From the NCBI GenBank assembly GCA_946479785.1, contig CAMLHQ010000049.1:1-22858 (forward strand): a stretch of 22,858 nucleotides of DNA, in the 5' to 3' direction. Under the pieces are notes generated by a model. The model was not told the origin of the DNA. It did no database searches and saw only the letters and a program-made list of their open reading frames with translations. The stretch is from an uncultured Nitrospira sp. (GTDB lineage Bacteria; Nitrospirota; Nitrospiria; Nitrospirales; Nitrospiraceae). The translations under genes were made by a program, and so were the position numbers. Below, piece by piece: positions 1-8,154 of this stretch (its first letter is position 1; the number at the start of each line of letters is the position of its first letter).

Positions 1-871
1 ATCCGTCCGCATATCCGATCGGGAGCACGGCGATGGTGGACGTCCTTTTGGCGACGAAGGTACGGTTGTAGCTGACGCTGTCGCCCGCCTTGATCGTCCG
101 CAGTTGCATCACCGTGGTTCGAAGCGACAGAGCCGGTTTCAGCTCCGGGCAGGGGACGTCCTTCGGCAGAGTGTGGTAACCGTACAGCATGATGCCGGGC
201 CGTACCAACGAAAAATGTGACCGGGGAAAGCGGACAATGGCGGCGCTGTTAGCCGCGTGCACGAAGGGGACATGCACGCCGTGCCGCTCAAGTTGCTCGA
301 GAAGACTGCGAAAGATCTGCAGTTGCCGTTCTGTATGGCCGGGGTTCTCTCCATCGCTGTCCGCCAGATGGGTCATGAGCCCTTCGACGCGAAGCGACTT
401 CCACGCGGGCAGGGCATCGAACAATGTCAGGATGTCATCCGGTGAAAATCCCAAGCGTCCCATCCCGGTATCGACCTTGAGGTGAATCGGGAACGATTGA
501 TTGCTGGCTTCCGCTGCCTTGGCGAGGGCGGGGAGCAGTCGTTGTTCGGTGATGACGGGTGTCAATTGGTAGGCGAGGAGATCCTTGATATGTTCATCAA
601 AGAGGTCGACCAGCACAAGAATCTCGGCTGTGATGCCGGCTTCACGCAGAGCCATGCCTTCGTGCACGGACGCGACGGCCAACTGTGAAATGCCCGATCG
701 AATCAGTGCACGGGAAGTCTCGACAGCGCCGTGGCCATAAGCATTGGCCTTGACGACGGCCATGATACTGCACTGTTTGCTGAGGCGCTCCTGAATCCGC
801 GAGAGGTTATGGCCGAACGCGGAGAGGTCGATGGTGGCGTAGGTGGTATGCGAGCTCGCGGTGGTTAACAT
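1..871 (-). CDS. alr: Alanine racemase, 3' end cut by window edge
   Basis: This gene encodes the PLP-dependent enzyme that interconverts L- and D-alanine for peptidoglycan synthesis in the cytoplasm. About 290 N-terminal codons are present, out of roughly 370 usual for the family; the frame is still open at base 1. The start is ATG at 871, giving MLTTASSHTTYATIDLSAFG. The PLP-lysine motif VVKANAYGHG lies near residue 40. Further on come KVDTGMGRLGF, a LMTHLADSD segment, the RPGIMLYG motif, SYN (the tyrosine equivalent to catalytic Tyr265 of the Geobacillus enzyme) and LPIGYADG at the edge. The gene lies 18 bases downstream of frr on the same strand, so it may be the last member of the rpsB-tsf-pyrH-frr transcript. 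Family assignment is secure; the missing C-terminal part cannot be judged. Confidence 0.95.
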   Translation of the reverse strand, partial: MLTTASSHTTYATIDLSAFGHNLSRIQERLSKQCSIMAVVKANAYGHGAVETSRALIRSGISQLAVASVHEGMALREAGITAEILVLVDLFDEHIKDLLAYQLTPVITEQRLLPALAKAAEASNQSFPIHLKVDTGMGRLGFSPDDILTLFDALPAWKSLRVEGLMTHLADSDGENPGHTERQLQIFRSLLEQLERHGVHVPFVHAANSAAIVRFPRSHFSLVRPGIMLYGYHTLPKDVPCPELKPALSLRTTVMQLRTIKAGDSVSYNRTFVAKRTSTIAVLPIGYADG

Positions 872-889
872 GCTGCTGAAACGCGGCGA

Positions 890-1453
890 TCATACTTCGA
901 GGATTTCCTGTTCCTTCTTTTTGATCGCATCGTCGATCTTCTGTACGTATTGATCGGTCAGCTTCTGAATGTCGGTCTCGGCCTTGCGCAATTCGTCTTC
1001 GGTCAATTTGGCATCTTTTTGGAGTTTCTTCAACTCTTCGTTGGCATCGCGCCGGAATCCTCGAATGTGTACTTTCGTGTCTTCGCCGTGCTTTTTGCAG
1101 ATCTTGCTGAGTTCTTTACGGCGTTCCTCGGTGAGGGGAGGCATCGGCACGCGAATGATTTTCCCGTCGTTCGACGGAGTGATGCCTAACCCCGACATCG
1201 ACAAGGCCTTTTCGATTTCCTTGATCAACTGAGGTTCCCAAGGCTGGATCGTCAGCAATCGCGCTTCCGGCGTGGAGAGGCTCGCGACCTGCCTGAGCGG
1301 CGTCATGGTGCCGTAATAGTCGACTCGGATATTGTCCAGGAGCGCCACTGACGCGCGGCCTGTCCGCAGCCCGCCCAGATCCCGCTTCAGATGCTCGAGA
1401 GCCCCTTCCATCTTTCCCGTGACGGTTTGGCGAATCGCAGCAGGGTTGGACAT
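890..1453 (-). CDS. frr: Ribosome recycling factor
   Basis: RRF splits post-termination ribosomes together with EF-G. The product is 187 residues, against about 185 in E. coli, and carries the hallmark GGLRTGRAS segment near residues 27-35. This is followed by DYYGTMTPLRQVASLSTPEARLL, here read as overlapping short motifs (DYYG, PLRQVA, LSTPEAR), and a charged helical C-terminus. The ATG at 1453 has an AGGGAG Shine-Dalgarno five bases upstream. It sits 14 bases after pyrH, in the widespread bacterial order rpsB-tsf-pyrH-frr, so cotranscription is likely. Nothing unusual was seen. Confidence 0.97.
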   Translation of the reverse strand: MSNPAAIRQTVTGKMEGALEHLKRDLGGLRTGRASVALLDNIRVDYYGTMTPLRQVASLSTPEARLLTIQPWEPQLIKEIEKALSMSGLGITPSNDGKIIRVPMPPLTEERRKELSKICKKHGEDTKVHIRGFRRDANEELKKLQKDAKLTEDELRKAETDIQKLTDQYVQKIDDAIKKKEQEILEV

Positions 1454-1467
1454 AACGACTCCCTAAG

Positions 1468-2193
1468 TTAGCGCTTGTCCGCGGTGACGATCGTGCCGAT
1501 CGGCTCTCCTGTGGCCACGCGCTTGAAATTACCCGGCACTTTAAGGTTAAAGACGACCAGCGGCAAGTGGTTGTCCATGCAGAGGCTGATGGCCGTCGAG
1601 TCCATGACTTTGAGGTTTTGGTTCAAGATCGAGAGGAAAGAAATCTCGGTATATTTCTTGGCGGAGGGATTCTTCATCGGGTCGGCGTCGTAAATGCCGT
1701 CCACTTTCGTGCCTTTCATAATGACTTGAGCCCCGATTTCCATGGCTCTCAGTGCGGCGGCGGTATCGGTTGAAAAGTAGGGATTGCCGGTGCCGCCCGC
1801 GAAAATGACGACCCGTTTTTTCTCGAGATGGCGTATGGCGCGCCGGCGAATGTAGCCTTCGGCCAGTTGACGCATTTCGATCGCGGATTGGACACGCGTC
1901 ATGATACCGGAGCGTTCCAGCGCGTTTTGCAGGGCCAATGCGTTCAGTACGGTGGCCAGCATACCCATGTAGTCGGCGGACGCGCGCTCCATACCGGAGG
2001 CGCTGGCGGCGATGCCGCGAAAGATATTGCCGCCGCCGATGACGACGGCGACCTGGATGTCGAGTGTGACGACCGCGGCGATTTCCGCGGCGAGGCCTTC
2101 GAGGACGGAGGGTTGGATGCCGTATCCCTGCTCACCGGCCAACATCTCTCCGCTCACTTTGAGGAGGATGCGCCGATATTTCGCAGAGCTCAT
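1468..2193 (-). CDS. pyrH: Uridylate (UMP) kinase
   Basis: PyrH phosphorylates UMP to UDP in pyrimidine nucleotide synthesis. It belongs to the amino-acid-kinase fold family, is normally hexameric and is allosterically controlled by GTP and UTP. The 241-residue product matches the family length. Visible motifs are [11 protein letters not shown] (residues 8-18), [10 protein letters not shown] (51-60), and the nucleotide-binding [19 protein letters not shown] segment. The [10 protein letters not shown] stretch and the C-terminal [10 protein letters not shown] are also family-like. The ATG overlaps the tsf stop in an ATGA arrangement, which implies translational coupling. No anomalies were seen. 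Confidence 0.97.
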   Translation of the reverse strand: MSSAKYRRILLKVSGEMLAGEQGYGIQPSVLEGLAAEIAAVVTLDIQVAVVIGGGNIFRGIAASASGMERASADYMGMLATVLNALALQNALERSGIMTRVQSAIEMRQLAEGYIRRRAIRHLEKKRVVIFAGGTGNPYFSTDTAAALRAMEIGAQVIMKGTKVDGIYDADPMKNPSAKKYTEISFLSILNQNLKVMDSTAISLCMDNHLPLVVFNLKVPGNFKRVATGEPIGTIVTADKR

Positions 2194-2786
2194 GCTTCGC
2201 CTAGTTGGTAGCGTGTAAAGCGGCGGATGTTCATGTTCTCGCCGATCTTGGCGATTTTCTGGGCGAGAAGGTCCTTCACCATGACGGCGGGATCTTTAAT
2301 GAACGCCTGTTCCATCAAACAGCTTTCTTGATAAAACTTTTCGAGCTTCCCATCGACGATCTTCGGCCAGGCGGCAGGAGGCTTGCCCATCTCTTTGGCT
2401 TGTCCCTCGTAGATCGCCCGCTCTTTGTCGACGACGTCCTTGGGAATGTCTTCTCGTTTCACATATGAGGGCTTGGCGGCTGCGACCTGCAGCGCGAGGT
2501 CGTTGACAAAGGTCTTGAACTCGTCGTTCCGGGCCACGAAATCGGTTTCGCAGTTGACTTCGATCAGCACGCCGATCTTGCCGCCCATATGGATGTAGGC
2601 GTGGACCAGCCCTTGGTTCGTTTCACGGCCGGATTTCTTCTGCGCCGCGGCCAGGCCCTTCTGCCTGAGATAATCGATGGCTTTTTCGATGTCGTCGCCG
2701 GACTCTTGGAGGGCTTTTTGACAATCGAGAATGCCGGCGCCCGTTTTCTCTCTCAATTCTTTGACTAACTGACTTGCTCCAGCCAT
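2190..2786 (-). CDS. tsf: Elongation factor Ts, short form
   Basis: EF-Ts is the nucleotide exchange factor for EF-Tu. The protein is 198 residues, so it is the short type also found in Thermus and several other phyla, lacking much of the E. coli C-terminal domain (283 residues). The N-terminal UBA-like region contains [16 protein letters not shown] (residues 11-26), and the exchange-core signature [12 protein letters not shown] lies at 79-90. The start is ATG at 2786. It follows rpsB by about 60 bases and overlaps pyrH by four, as expected for this conserved translation cluster. Confidence 0.97.
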   Translation of the reverse strand: MAGASQLVKELREKTGAGILDCQKALQESGDDIEKAIDYLRQKGLAAAQKKSGRETNQGLVHAYIHMGGKIGVLIEVNCETDFVARNDEFKTFVNDLALQVAAAKPSYVKREDIPKDVVDKERAIYEGQAKEMGKPPAAWPKIVDGKLEKFYQESCLMEQAFIKDPAVMVKDLLAQKIAKIGENMNIRRFTRYQLGEA

Positions 2787-2845
2787 GCGTAATCGTCCTT
2801 CTTCGTCGCAATCAATGGATGTGGTTCAGTCGCCCGAAACGATGG

Positions 2846-3619
2846 CTATGCCGCAGGGACACCAGCCAGCGATGCCGTCGCGGCTTTCTCATCTCCGGCG
2901 GGACTCGACTGGAACTCGGCCTCGTCGCGTTGCGTGCGCAAGTGAGCGCCTTCGATGCAGGCTTCGGCGATACGCGAGGTAATGAGCTTAATCGAGCGAA
3001 TCGCATCATCGTTCCCGGGGATCGGATAGGTGATATGGTCGGGATCGCAGTTGCTGTCGATGATCGCGATGACCGGAATTTCCAGCCTGGTAGCCTCTTG
3101 AACCGCGATCTTCTCGATTCGCGTGTCGAGCACGAACACGGCTCCGGGAAGGCCCCGCATGTTCTTGATGCCAGTCAGGAATTTCTGGAGCTTGACGATT
3201 TCCTTTTGCTTCTGCGAGATTTCCTTCTTGGTTAAACCGTATTGGGCCGGATCGGCCAGCATGCCTTCTAATTTCTTCATCTTGTCGATGCTGCGCCGGA
3301 TGGTCTGGAAGTTGGTGAGCATGCCGCCCAGCCAGCGTTGATTCACGTAAAACATGTTGGCCCGGACCGCTTCTTCCTGGAGGATTTCCGCCGCTTGGCG
3401 CTTGGTTCCGACGAACAGCACGGATTGCCCTGAGGCGACGGTGTCGCGGACGAAGGCATAGGCCTGTTCCATCCTCGCGACGGTCTGCTGCAGATCGATG
3501 ATGTAAATGCCGTTGCGTTCGCCGAAGAGGAACTTCTTCATCTTCGGGTTCCACCGGTTGGTTTGATGGCCAAAGTGGACGCCTGCTTCCAATAATTCCT
3601 TGATCGAAACCACTCCCAT
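2846..3619 (-). CDS. rpsB: 30S ribosomal protein S2
   Basis: S2 is a late-assembling 30S protein. The 257-residue product contains [19 protein letters not shown] and IYIIDLQQT near the N-terminus. [17 protein letters not shown] and the C-terminal [12 protein letters not shown] segment follow, all typical of bacterial S2. I place the start at the ATG at 3619, because GGAGGTG (3631 to 3625) lies five bases upstream. An in-frame ATG six codons earlier (3637) would put that Shine-Dalgarno inside the coding region and has none of its own. The C-terminal tail is rich in Ala, Glu and Ser, as is common. It is the first gene of rpsB-tsf-pyrH-frr and is preceded by a structured leader. Confidence 0.97.
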   Translation of the reverse strand: MGVVSIKELLEAGVHFGHQTNRWNPKMKKFLFGERNGIYIIDLQQTVARMEQAYAFVRDTVASGQSVLFVGTKRQAAEILQEEAVRANMFYVNQRWLGGMLTNFQTIRRSIDKMKKLEGMLADPAQYGLTKKEISQKQKEIVKLQKFLTGIKNMRGLPGAVFVLDTRIEKIAVQEATRLEIPVIAIIDSNCDPDHITYPIPGNDDAIRSIKLITSRIAEACIEGAHLRTQRDEAEFQSSPAGDEKAATASLAGVPAA

Positions 3620-3846
3620 ACCTTCACCTCCCCTCAAGGCTTGCAGAGGGCGCCTGATCGAACAGGCGAGGGGGCATGCCCCCTTATTCTCAAGCCAAGC
3701 GACGTCATAGACGTCGATGTTGAATTTGGATAATTTCCCCTCGACCGCACAATGGCGGAAGAGGAGCCTGGTACATCAGCACAAAAGCCTTGGAACGTTA
3801 GCATAACGACAGGTGGTTTACAAGGTAGAAATAGAGAAAATTCGCC
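3620..3846 (-). promoter_or_regulatory. Structured 5' leader of rpsB operon (argJ-rpsB intergenic)
   Basis: The 227-base gap between the argJ stop and the rpsB start holds three hairpins in its rpsB-proximal half. In transcript order these are CGACGTC/GACGTCG with a three-base loop (3716-3700), AGGGGG/CCCCCT with loop CATG (3684-3669), and CGCCTG/CAGGCG with a six-base loop (3668-3651). The last two are directly adjacent and are enclosed by a possible GGCTTG/CAAGCC closing helix (3696-3691 with 3643-3638), which ends a few bases before the Shine-Dalgarno. No U-run follows any hairpin, so intrinsic termination is unlikely. In E. coli, S2 represses its own operon through the leader; a similar role here is inference. 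I found no convincing promoter in 3720-3846. Confidence 0.5.
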
Positions 3847-5055
3847 CTAGGATCGATAGCTTGCGTTGATGCGCACGTAGTCATAGGAGAGGTCGGTCGT
3901 CCAGAGATGGGCTTGATGGCGGCCTTGCCCCAATCCGACGGTAATCGTGAACTCTTTGCGGTGAAAGACCTTGGCGATTCGCCGTTCGGCGCCGAGTCCG
4001 AGGCCGACTCCCTTTCGGACCATGGGAACGCCTCCGAAGGAAACGCTGATCTTGGCGGGGTTTAACGTGACCCCGGCTCTGCCGATGGCAGCCATCACGC
4101 GACCCCAGTTGGCGTCTTCTCCGAACAGGGCGGTCTTGACTAAATTAGACGTCCCGATCGCCTGGGCCACCTTTTTAGCCTCGAAACGGTTTTTTGCCCC
4201 GGTGACTTCAATCTTGACGATCTTGGTGACGCCCTCGCCATCTTGGCAAATCGCCAAGGCCAATGGCCGGCAGGCTTCCGTCAACAGTTGAACGAATTGG
4301 CGGAAGGCCCTCGTCCCTTCCTTGATCGGACGATTGACGGCCATGCCGTTGGCCAAACAAAGGACGGTGTCGTTCGTACTGGTATCGCCGTCGACCGAGA
4401 TGCAGTTGAAGGATTCGTCGACGGCATCAGTGAGCGCTCGTTGCAACGCGGTTCGTGTAATTGCCGCATCTGTCGTGAGGTAACCCAGCATGGTGGCCAT
4501 GTTGGGATGGATCATGCCCGAGCCCTTCGCCATGCCGCCGATCGTCACTGGACAGCCATTGATCCGCTTGCGTCGCACCACTGACTTCGGTTTGAGATCG
4601 GTCGTCATGATGGCGCGAGCCGCGTTCGCGCCGCCGCGGCTGCTGAGACTTTTGAACAGAGCCGGGAGCGCCGTCACGATTCGGCCGACCGGCAGAACGC
4701 GACCAATGACGCCGGTCGAGCCGATGAACACTTCATGAATGGGAATCCCTAACGCTCGTGCGACCAGCGCAGCGGTTTTCTGCGCGGCGGCCATTCCCTG
4801 ACGCCCGGTGCAGGCGTTGGCGTTTCCGCTGTTGACGAGTATGGCTCGTCCGATACCGCGACGGAGATGGAGGCGATCCAAGATCACCGGGGCTGCGACC
4901 ACTTGATTTTTCGTGAAGACGCCGGCGATGGGGCCGCTGCGCTCCGACACGACCAACGCCAGATCGAGCAACCCCCGTTTCTTAATGCCGCAATGGAGTC
5001 CCGCGGCACGAAAGCCTTGGGGCGCTGTGATGCCTCGAGAATCTTGATCGCTCAT
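3847..5055 (-). CDS. argJ: Bifunctional ornithine acetyltransferase / N-acetylglutamate synthase
   Basis: ArgJ transfers the acetyl group from N-acetylornithine to glutamate (cyclic arginine pathway), and many members also make N-acetylglutamate from acetyl-CoA. The protein is 402 residues from the ATG at 5055. It carries VFTKNQVVAAPV, LVNSGNANACTG and GSTGVIGR. The autoproteolysis site AKGSGMIHPNMATML is present with the nucleophilic Thr at 188, where the precursor splits into alpha and beta chains. The open frame extends 65 codons upstream, but that part lies inside argC and reads like an out-of-frame shadow (Arg-rich). The ATG sits 29 bases after the argC stop with only a weak AGG as ribosome site. 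Mono- versus bifunctionality cannot be decided from sequence alone. Confidence 0.95.
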   Translation of the reverse strand: MSDQDSRGITAPQGFRAAGLHCGIKKRGLLDLALVVSERSGPIAGVFTKNQVVAAPVILDRLHLRRGIGRAILVNSGNANACTGRQGMAAAQKTAALVARALGIPIHEVFIGSTGVIGRVLPVGRIVTALPALFKSLSSRGGANAARAIMTTDLKPKSVVRRKRINGCPVTIGGMAKGSGMIHPNMATMLGYLTTDAAITRTALQRALTDAVDESFNCISVDGDTSTNDTVLCLANGMAVNRPIKEGTRAFRQFVQLLTEACRPLALAICQDGEGVTKIVKIEVTGAKNRFEAKKVAQAIGTSNLVKTALFGEDANWGRVMAAIGRAGVTLNPAKISVSFGGVPMVRKGVGLGLGAERRIAKVFHRKEFTITVGLGQGRHQAHLWTTDLSYDYVRINASYRS

Positions 5056-5084
5056 GCAGGCCTGTGCATAAAGGGTGAGAGGCG

Positions 5085-6158
5085 TTAAGGGTACGCGGCG
5101 GGTGCGGTCAAGCCGATCTCTTCCGGCAATCCGAGCATGAGGTTCATCGCCTGGATGGCCTGGCCGGCTGCCCCTTTCACGAGATTGTCCAGGGCCGCGA
5201 CGGTGATGATCCAGCCGGCACGTTGATCGGCATAGATGCCGACATCGCAATAATTCGAACCCTTGATATAGCGGGGGTTGGGCACGATCTCGTCGGTCAG
5301 TCTGACAAAACGTTCGTTCTTATAGAAGGTCTTGTACAGTGCGCGGAGGTCCGGGAGCGCCATCGGATTCTTCAAGCGGCAATAGGCCGTACTCAGGATG
5401 CCGCGATTCATCGGAACCAGATGCGGAGTAAACATTACAGTGGATGCAGCGGGATCGAGTTTCACCGGACCCGCGTGTCGCTGAAGCAGTCCGCCGAGTT
5501 CCTGTTCGATTTCGGGAATATGGCGGTGTTGGCCGATCTTATAGGGTTCCAGCGATTCGTGGGCTTCCGGAAAATGATAGGGGAGCGCGGGGCTGCGCCC
5601 CGCACCCGAGATTCCCGACTTGGCATCGATGACGACCGTCTGAGGTTGAACGAGATCGTGAGCGAACAATGGCGCCAGTTGCAAAAGAGCCGCCGTCGGA
5701 TAGCATCCGGGCGACGCCACCAATTTGGCTTTCGCAATCGCCTCTCTGTGCAGTTCGGGAAGGCCATAAGCGGCGTCTTTCAAGAGATGCGCATGCGTAT
5801 GCGGGGTGTGATACCAGCGTTCATAGACAGCCGGATCTTTCAGCCGATAGTCCGCGCTCAGATCGACGACAAACTTTCCCGTGTGCATACAAGCGGAGAC
5901 GGGAGCCAATGATTTCGTGTGAGGGAGGGCAAGGAAGACCGCATCTGCCTGTTGTGCGATGGCTTCCGGCGCGAGCGATTGAAAGCTCAAGGAGACCAAT
6001 CCCGCCAAACTTGGGAAAACGGTAGCGACAGGAATCCCGGCGGATTTTTCAGAGGTCACTGCGACCAGTTCAAAATGGGGATGAAGAGCGACGAGACGGA
6101 CGAGTTCCGCTCCGGCATAGCCGCTGGCCCCTGCGATGGCAATTCGTATCTTTCTCAT
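5085..6158 (-). CDS. argC: N-acetyl-gamma-glutamyl-phosphate reductase
   Basis: ArgC catalyses the NADPH-dependent reduction of N-acetylglutamyl-phosphate to the semialdehyde, the third step of arginine synthesis. The product is 357 residues, close to the usual 345-350 of the long type. The N-terminus has the dinucleotide-binding GASGYAGAELVRL (residues 9-21). The catalytic cysteine is in VASPGCYPTAALL, and SGISGAGRSP and HRHIPEIEQEL match the family. The gene starts at ATG 6158, only 36 bases past the rpsI terminator hairpin, and is followed by argJ after 29 bases. The pair therefore forms a small arg operon placed between two ribosomal-protein operons. No separate promoter is obvious; it may lie in the rpsI 3' end, or transcription may rely on read-through. 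Confidence 0.96.
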   Translation of the reverse strand: MRKIRIAIAGASGYAGAELVRLVALHPHFELVAVTSEKSAGIPVATVFPSLAGLVSLSFQSLAPEAIAQQADAVFLALPHTKSLAPVSACMHTGKFVVDLSADYRLKDPAVYERWYHTPHTHAHLLKDAAYGLPELHREAIAKAKLVASPGCYPTAALLQLAPLFAHDLVQPQTVVIDAKSGISGAGRSPALPYHFPEAHESLEPYKIGQHRHIPEIEQELGGLLQRHAGPVKLDPAASTVMFTPHLVPMNRGILSTAYCRLKNPMALPDLRALYKTFYKNERFVRLTDEIVPNPRYIKGSNYCDVGIYADQRAGWIITVAALDNLVKGAAGQAIQAMNLMLGLPEEIGLTAPAAYP

Positions 6159-6193
6159 CTCTGCACCGTGCTGAATCTTATAGCTGCGGACAT

Positions 6194-6225
6194 AAAAAAA
6201 GGGAAGGCCGGAAGCCTTCCCTTTT
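6194..6225 (-). terminator. Intrinsic terminator of rplM-rpsI operon
   Basis: Read on the minus strand, an 8-bp GC-rich stem GGGAAGGC/GCCTTCCC with a 5-base loop (6221-6201) is followed by seven T residues (6200-6194). It lies 20-25 bases after the rpsI stop. Flanking A4/T4 can extend the stem. The plus-strand T-run is only four long, so action is mainly in the rpsI direction. Confidence 0.9.
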
Positions 6226-6245
6226 CATGATGCTGGCTCCGGCGC

Positions 6246-6638
6246 TTAGCGCTTCGAGTACTGGAACCGCTTTCTGGCGCCCTTTTGACCGTATTTCTTG
6301 CGCTCTTTCACGCGCGAGTCCCGGGTCAGGAGACCTTCCTTCTTCAAGGGAGCGCGGAGCGGCTGGCTCAATGTCACCAGCGCCCGGGCAATGGCATGCC
6401 GTAGTGCGCCGGCTTGTCCGGTCGGGCCGCCGCCATGGACGGTTGCTTTGATCGAAAACTTGCCCGCCACACCGGCCATTTCGAGCGGGAGCTGAATGAT
6501 CTGGCGCAGAGTCAGGCGTGGAAACGCCTTTTCGAGCGGTAGCTCGTTGACGGTAATGTCACCTGCCGTGCCGGTCACCCAGGCTCTGGCGATCGCACAT
6601 TTCCGCCGTCCGGTTGCATATTGAGTTGCCACTGCCAT
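6246..6638 (-). CDS. rpsI: 30S ribosomal protein S9
   Basis: S9 is a 30S head protein whose C-terminal tail reaches the P-site tRNA. The 130-residue product has the family segments ATGRRKCAIARAW (residues 8-20), GGGPTGQAGALRHAIARAL and a KKYGQKGARKRFQYSKR C-terminus ending in the invariant Lys-Arg. Its ATG is preceded by GAAGGAGG seven bases upstream. It follows rplM by 36 bases, the near-universal rplM-rpsI pair, and is the last gene before a strong terminator. Confidence 0.98.
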   Translation of the reverse strand: MAVATQYATGRRKCAIARAWVTGTAGDITVNELPLEKAFPRLTLRQIIQLPLEMAGVAGKFSIKATVHGGGPTGQAGALRHAIARALVTLSQPLRAPLKKEGLLTRDSRVKERKKYGQKGARKRFQYSKR

Positions 6639-6674
6639 GCTAGAACGCCTCCTTCAGTCGTCTTATTAATAGAG

Positions 6675-7103
6675 TTAGAGCGTAATCGTTTCAGGATTTT
6701 GGGCCTCGTGGGGATGCGTGGGGCCCACATACACGCGAAGTTTCTTGGCCATGTGGTTGCCAAGTGGAGTCTTCGGCAGCATGCCTTCAATCGCCTCGAC
6801 CAGGAGTCTGGTCGGGTCTTTGCGGAACATATGCTTGGCCGTCGCGGTCTTCAAACCGCCCGGATAGCCCGAATGCTGGCGATAGAGTTTGGTTTCCATC
6901 TTATCACCGGTCAATTGGATCTTCTCCGCATTCACGATCACGATATGGTCTCCCATATCCACATTGGGAGTGAAGGTGGGCCGATGCTTGCCGCGAAGCA
7001 TGCCCGCCACTCGGGCCGCAAGGCGTCCCAACGTCTTACCTTCGGCATTCACGAGGTACCACTTCTCTTGCACGTCGGCTGGTTTCTGTAAATAGGTCGA
7101 CAT
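6675..7103 (-). CDS. rplM: 50S ribosomal protein L13
   Basis: L13 is an early-assembling 50S protein. Starting at ATG 7103 (MSTYLQKP) the product is 142 residues, the same length as in E. coli. Family motifs are WYLVNAEGKTLGRLA, MGDHIVIVNAEKI, the HSGYPGGLK segment, AIEGMLPKTPLG and LRVYVGPTHPHEAQ. A GTG seven codons upstream (7124) is in frame, but the GGAGAG ribosome site lies just before 7103 and favours the shorter start. It follows the second DUF151 gene by 32 bases and is probably on the same transcript. Confidence 0.97.
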   Translation of the reverse strand: MSTYLQKPADVQEKWYLVNAEGKTLGRLAARVAGMLRGKHRPTFTPNVDMGDHIVIVNAEKIQLTGDKMETKLYRQHSGYPGGLKTATAKHMFRKDPTRLLVEAIEGMLPKTPLGNHMAKKLRVYVGPTHPHEAQNPETITL

Positions 7104-7135
7104 CGTCTCTCCGCGCTCCTTCACATGCGAATGGA

Positions 7136-7633
7136 TCAGGATTCCTGTACTTCCTGCTTATTGATGTTCTTGTCGTTCAGCTTGGCCAGCCACGAATCGA
7201 GGTTGGCCGTATTACGTCGCGCCAGCACGTCTTGTGTGATGTAGACCGGGGCATGCGCGCGCAGTGCCAATGAAATGGCATCGCTCGGCCGAGCATCCAC
7301 CGTGCGTTCCACGCCGTGATTTTCAAGATAGACCGTCGCGTAATAGGTGCTGTTCTTCACGTCGCCAATGACGACGCGGCGGACGGTCACGTTCAAATGG
7401 TCGACGAAGCTTTTAATCAAATCATGGCTCATCGGGCGAGGTGTCATCGTCGTGTCGAGGGCCAGCTTGATGGCATGGCCTTCCGCGGCTCCGACCCAAA
7501 TCGGGAAGGAATCGGGCTGGCCGTCTTGACGGGTGAGTACCACGATCTTGGTATCTGTGTTGGTTTCGTCGAGGACACGGTCGACCTTGTACTCGACGAG
7601 CGCCTGATCCTGGGTTGGATTAGCCTGGCTCAT
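7136..7633 (-). CDS. DUF151 / bifunctional nuclease-domain protein (second copy)
   Basis: The 165-residue protein from ATG 7633 is a DUF151 (bifunctional nuclease, BFN) family member. Diagnostic segments are FPIWVGAAEGHAIKLAL, RPMSHDLIKSFVDHL and TVDARPSDAISLALRAHAPVYI. Plant and some other family members have been reported to have DNase/RNase activity, but the role in bacteria is poorly defined. The domain spans about residues 15-145, followed by a polar tail. It begins two bases after the stop of an upstream paralogue and shares with it the WVG.AE, PRPM.HD and TVDARPSDAI blocks, so the two look like a tandem duplication. A longer frame upstream (to 7684) overlaps the neighbour and is unlikely to be used. 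Exact function is unknown. Confidence 0.88.
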   Translation of the reverse strand: MSQANPTQDQALVEYKVDRVLDETNTDTKIVVLTRQDGQPDSFPIWVGAAEGHAIKLALDTTMTPRPMSHDLIKSFVDHLNVTVRRVVIGDVKNSTYYATVYLENHGVERTVDARPSDAISLALRAHAPVYITQDVLARRNTANLDSWLAKLNDKNINKQEVQES

Positions 7634-7635
7634 GT

Positions 7636-8091
7636 TTACGAATCCAATTTGCCGAAATCTTCCGGCTTCAGGTTTTCCAACCACTGCTCGAGCTCTTCAG
7701 AGCTTTGTTTGTTCAGCACGGTTTCATTGGCAAAGACCGGCGCGTTGGATCGCAGGGCCAGCGCGATGGCATCGCTGGGTCGGGCATCGACTGTGTATTC
7801 CGAGTCCTCGTACATCAGATGGATTTTGGCGAAGTAAGTGTTCTCGTTGAGGTCCGTGATGACGACACTGATGACCTTGGCATCGTAGGCATCCAGAATC
7901 GACTTCATGAAATCGTGAGTCATCGGGCGCGGGGGTGCCACGTTCTCCAAGGCCATGCTGATCGAGCCGGCTTCCGCTTTACCGACCCAGATGGGGAGCA
8001 TGTCGTGACCGTCTTCATCGCGCAACACAACGATGTAGGCGTTATTATAGGGGTCGAACATCAACCCTTTGAGATGCATCTGCGTGATCAC
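7636..8091 (-). CDS. DUF151 / bifunctional nuclease-domain protein (first copy)
   Basis: This is a second DUF151 family protein. I choose the GTG at 8091 as start because GGAGAG (8106 to 8101) is nine bases upstream; this gives 151-152 residues beginning (M)ITQMHLKGLMFDP. An ATG four codons later (8079) is the alternative, while the frame to 8154 would swallow the ribosome site and the leader hairpin. Conserved blocks are LPIWVGKAEAGSISMALE, PRPMTHDFMKSILDAY and TVDARPSDAIALALRSNAPVF. The C-terminus is acidic (EELEQWLENL). It is the first gene of the run DUF151-DUF151-rplM-rpsI, behind a promoter at 8155-8182. A nuclease or RNA-related role is possible from the family name only. Confidence 0.87.
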   Translation of the reverse strand: MITQMHLKGLMFDPYNNAYIVVLRDEDGHDMLPIWVGKAEAGSISMALENVAPPRPMTHDFMKSILDAYDAKVISVVITDLNENTYFAKIHLMYEDSEYTVDARPSDAIALALRSNAPVFANETVLNKQSSEELEQWLENLKPEDFGKLDS

Positions 8092-8124
8092 GGCGAACGA
8101 CTCTCCTCTGTCCTCCAAACAACT

Positions 8125-8143
8125 CCATTCGGGAGACGAATGG
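8125..8143 (-). promoter_or_regulatory. Leader hairpin before DUF151 operon
   Basis: CCATTCG and CGAATGG (8125-8131 and 8137-8143) form a perfect 7-bp stem with a 5-base loop. It lies between the predicted transcription start (about 8148) and the ribosome site of the first DUF151 gene. It lacks a U-run, so it is not an obvious terminator. A role in mRNA stability or translation control is only a guess. Confidence 0.45.
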
Positions 8144-8154
8144 GAATCATGCAC

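Noticed and set aside
3620..3637. Earlier ATG for rpsB at 3637
   Set aside because: The strong GGAGGTG ribosome site would then be inside the coding region; S2 proteins normally begin close to the [13 protein letters not shown] segment.
3651..3684. Leader hairpins as an argJ intrinsic terminator
   Set aside because: No run of T follows either hairpin on the minus strand, and they are over 150 bases from the argJ stop.
4243..4584. Plus-strand frame opposite argJ, and similar frames opposite other genes
   Set aside because: They lie antisense within conserved genes, have no family motifs or ribosome sites, and are expected by chance in GC-rich DNA.
5056..5250. N-terminal extension of argJ by 65 codons
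   Set aside because: The stretch is Arg-rich, lies wholly within argC in another frame, and ArgJ homology begins just after the ATG at 5055.
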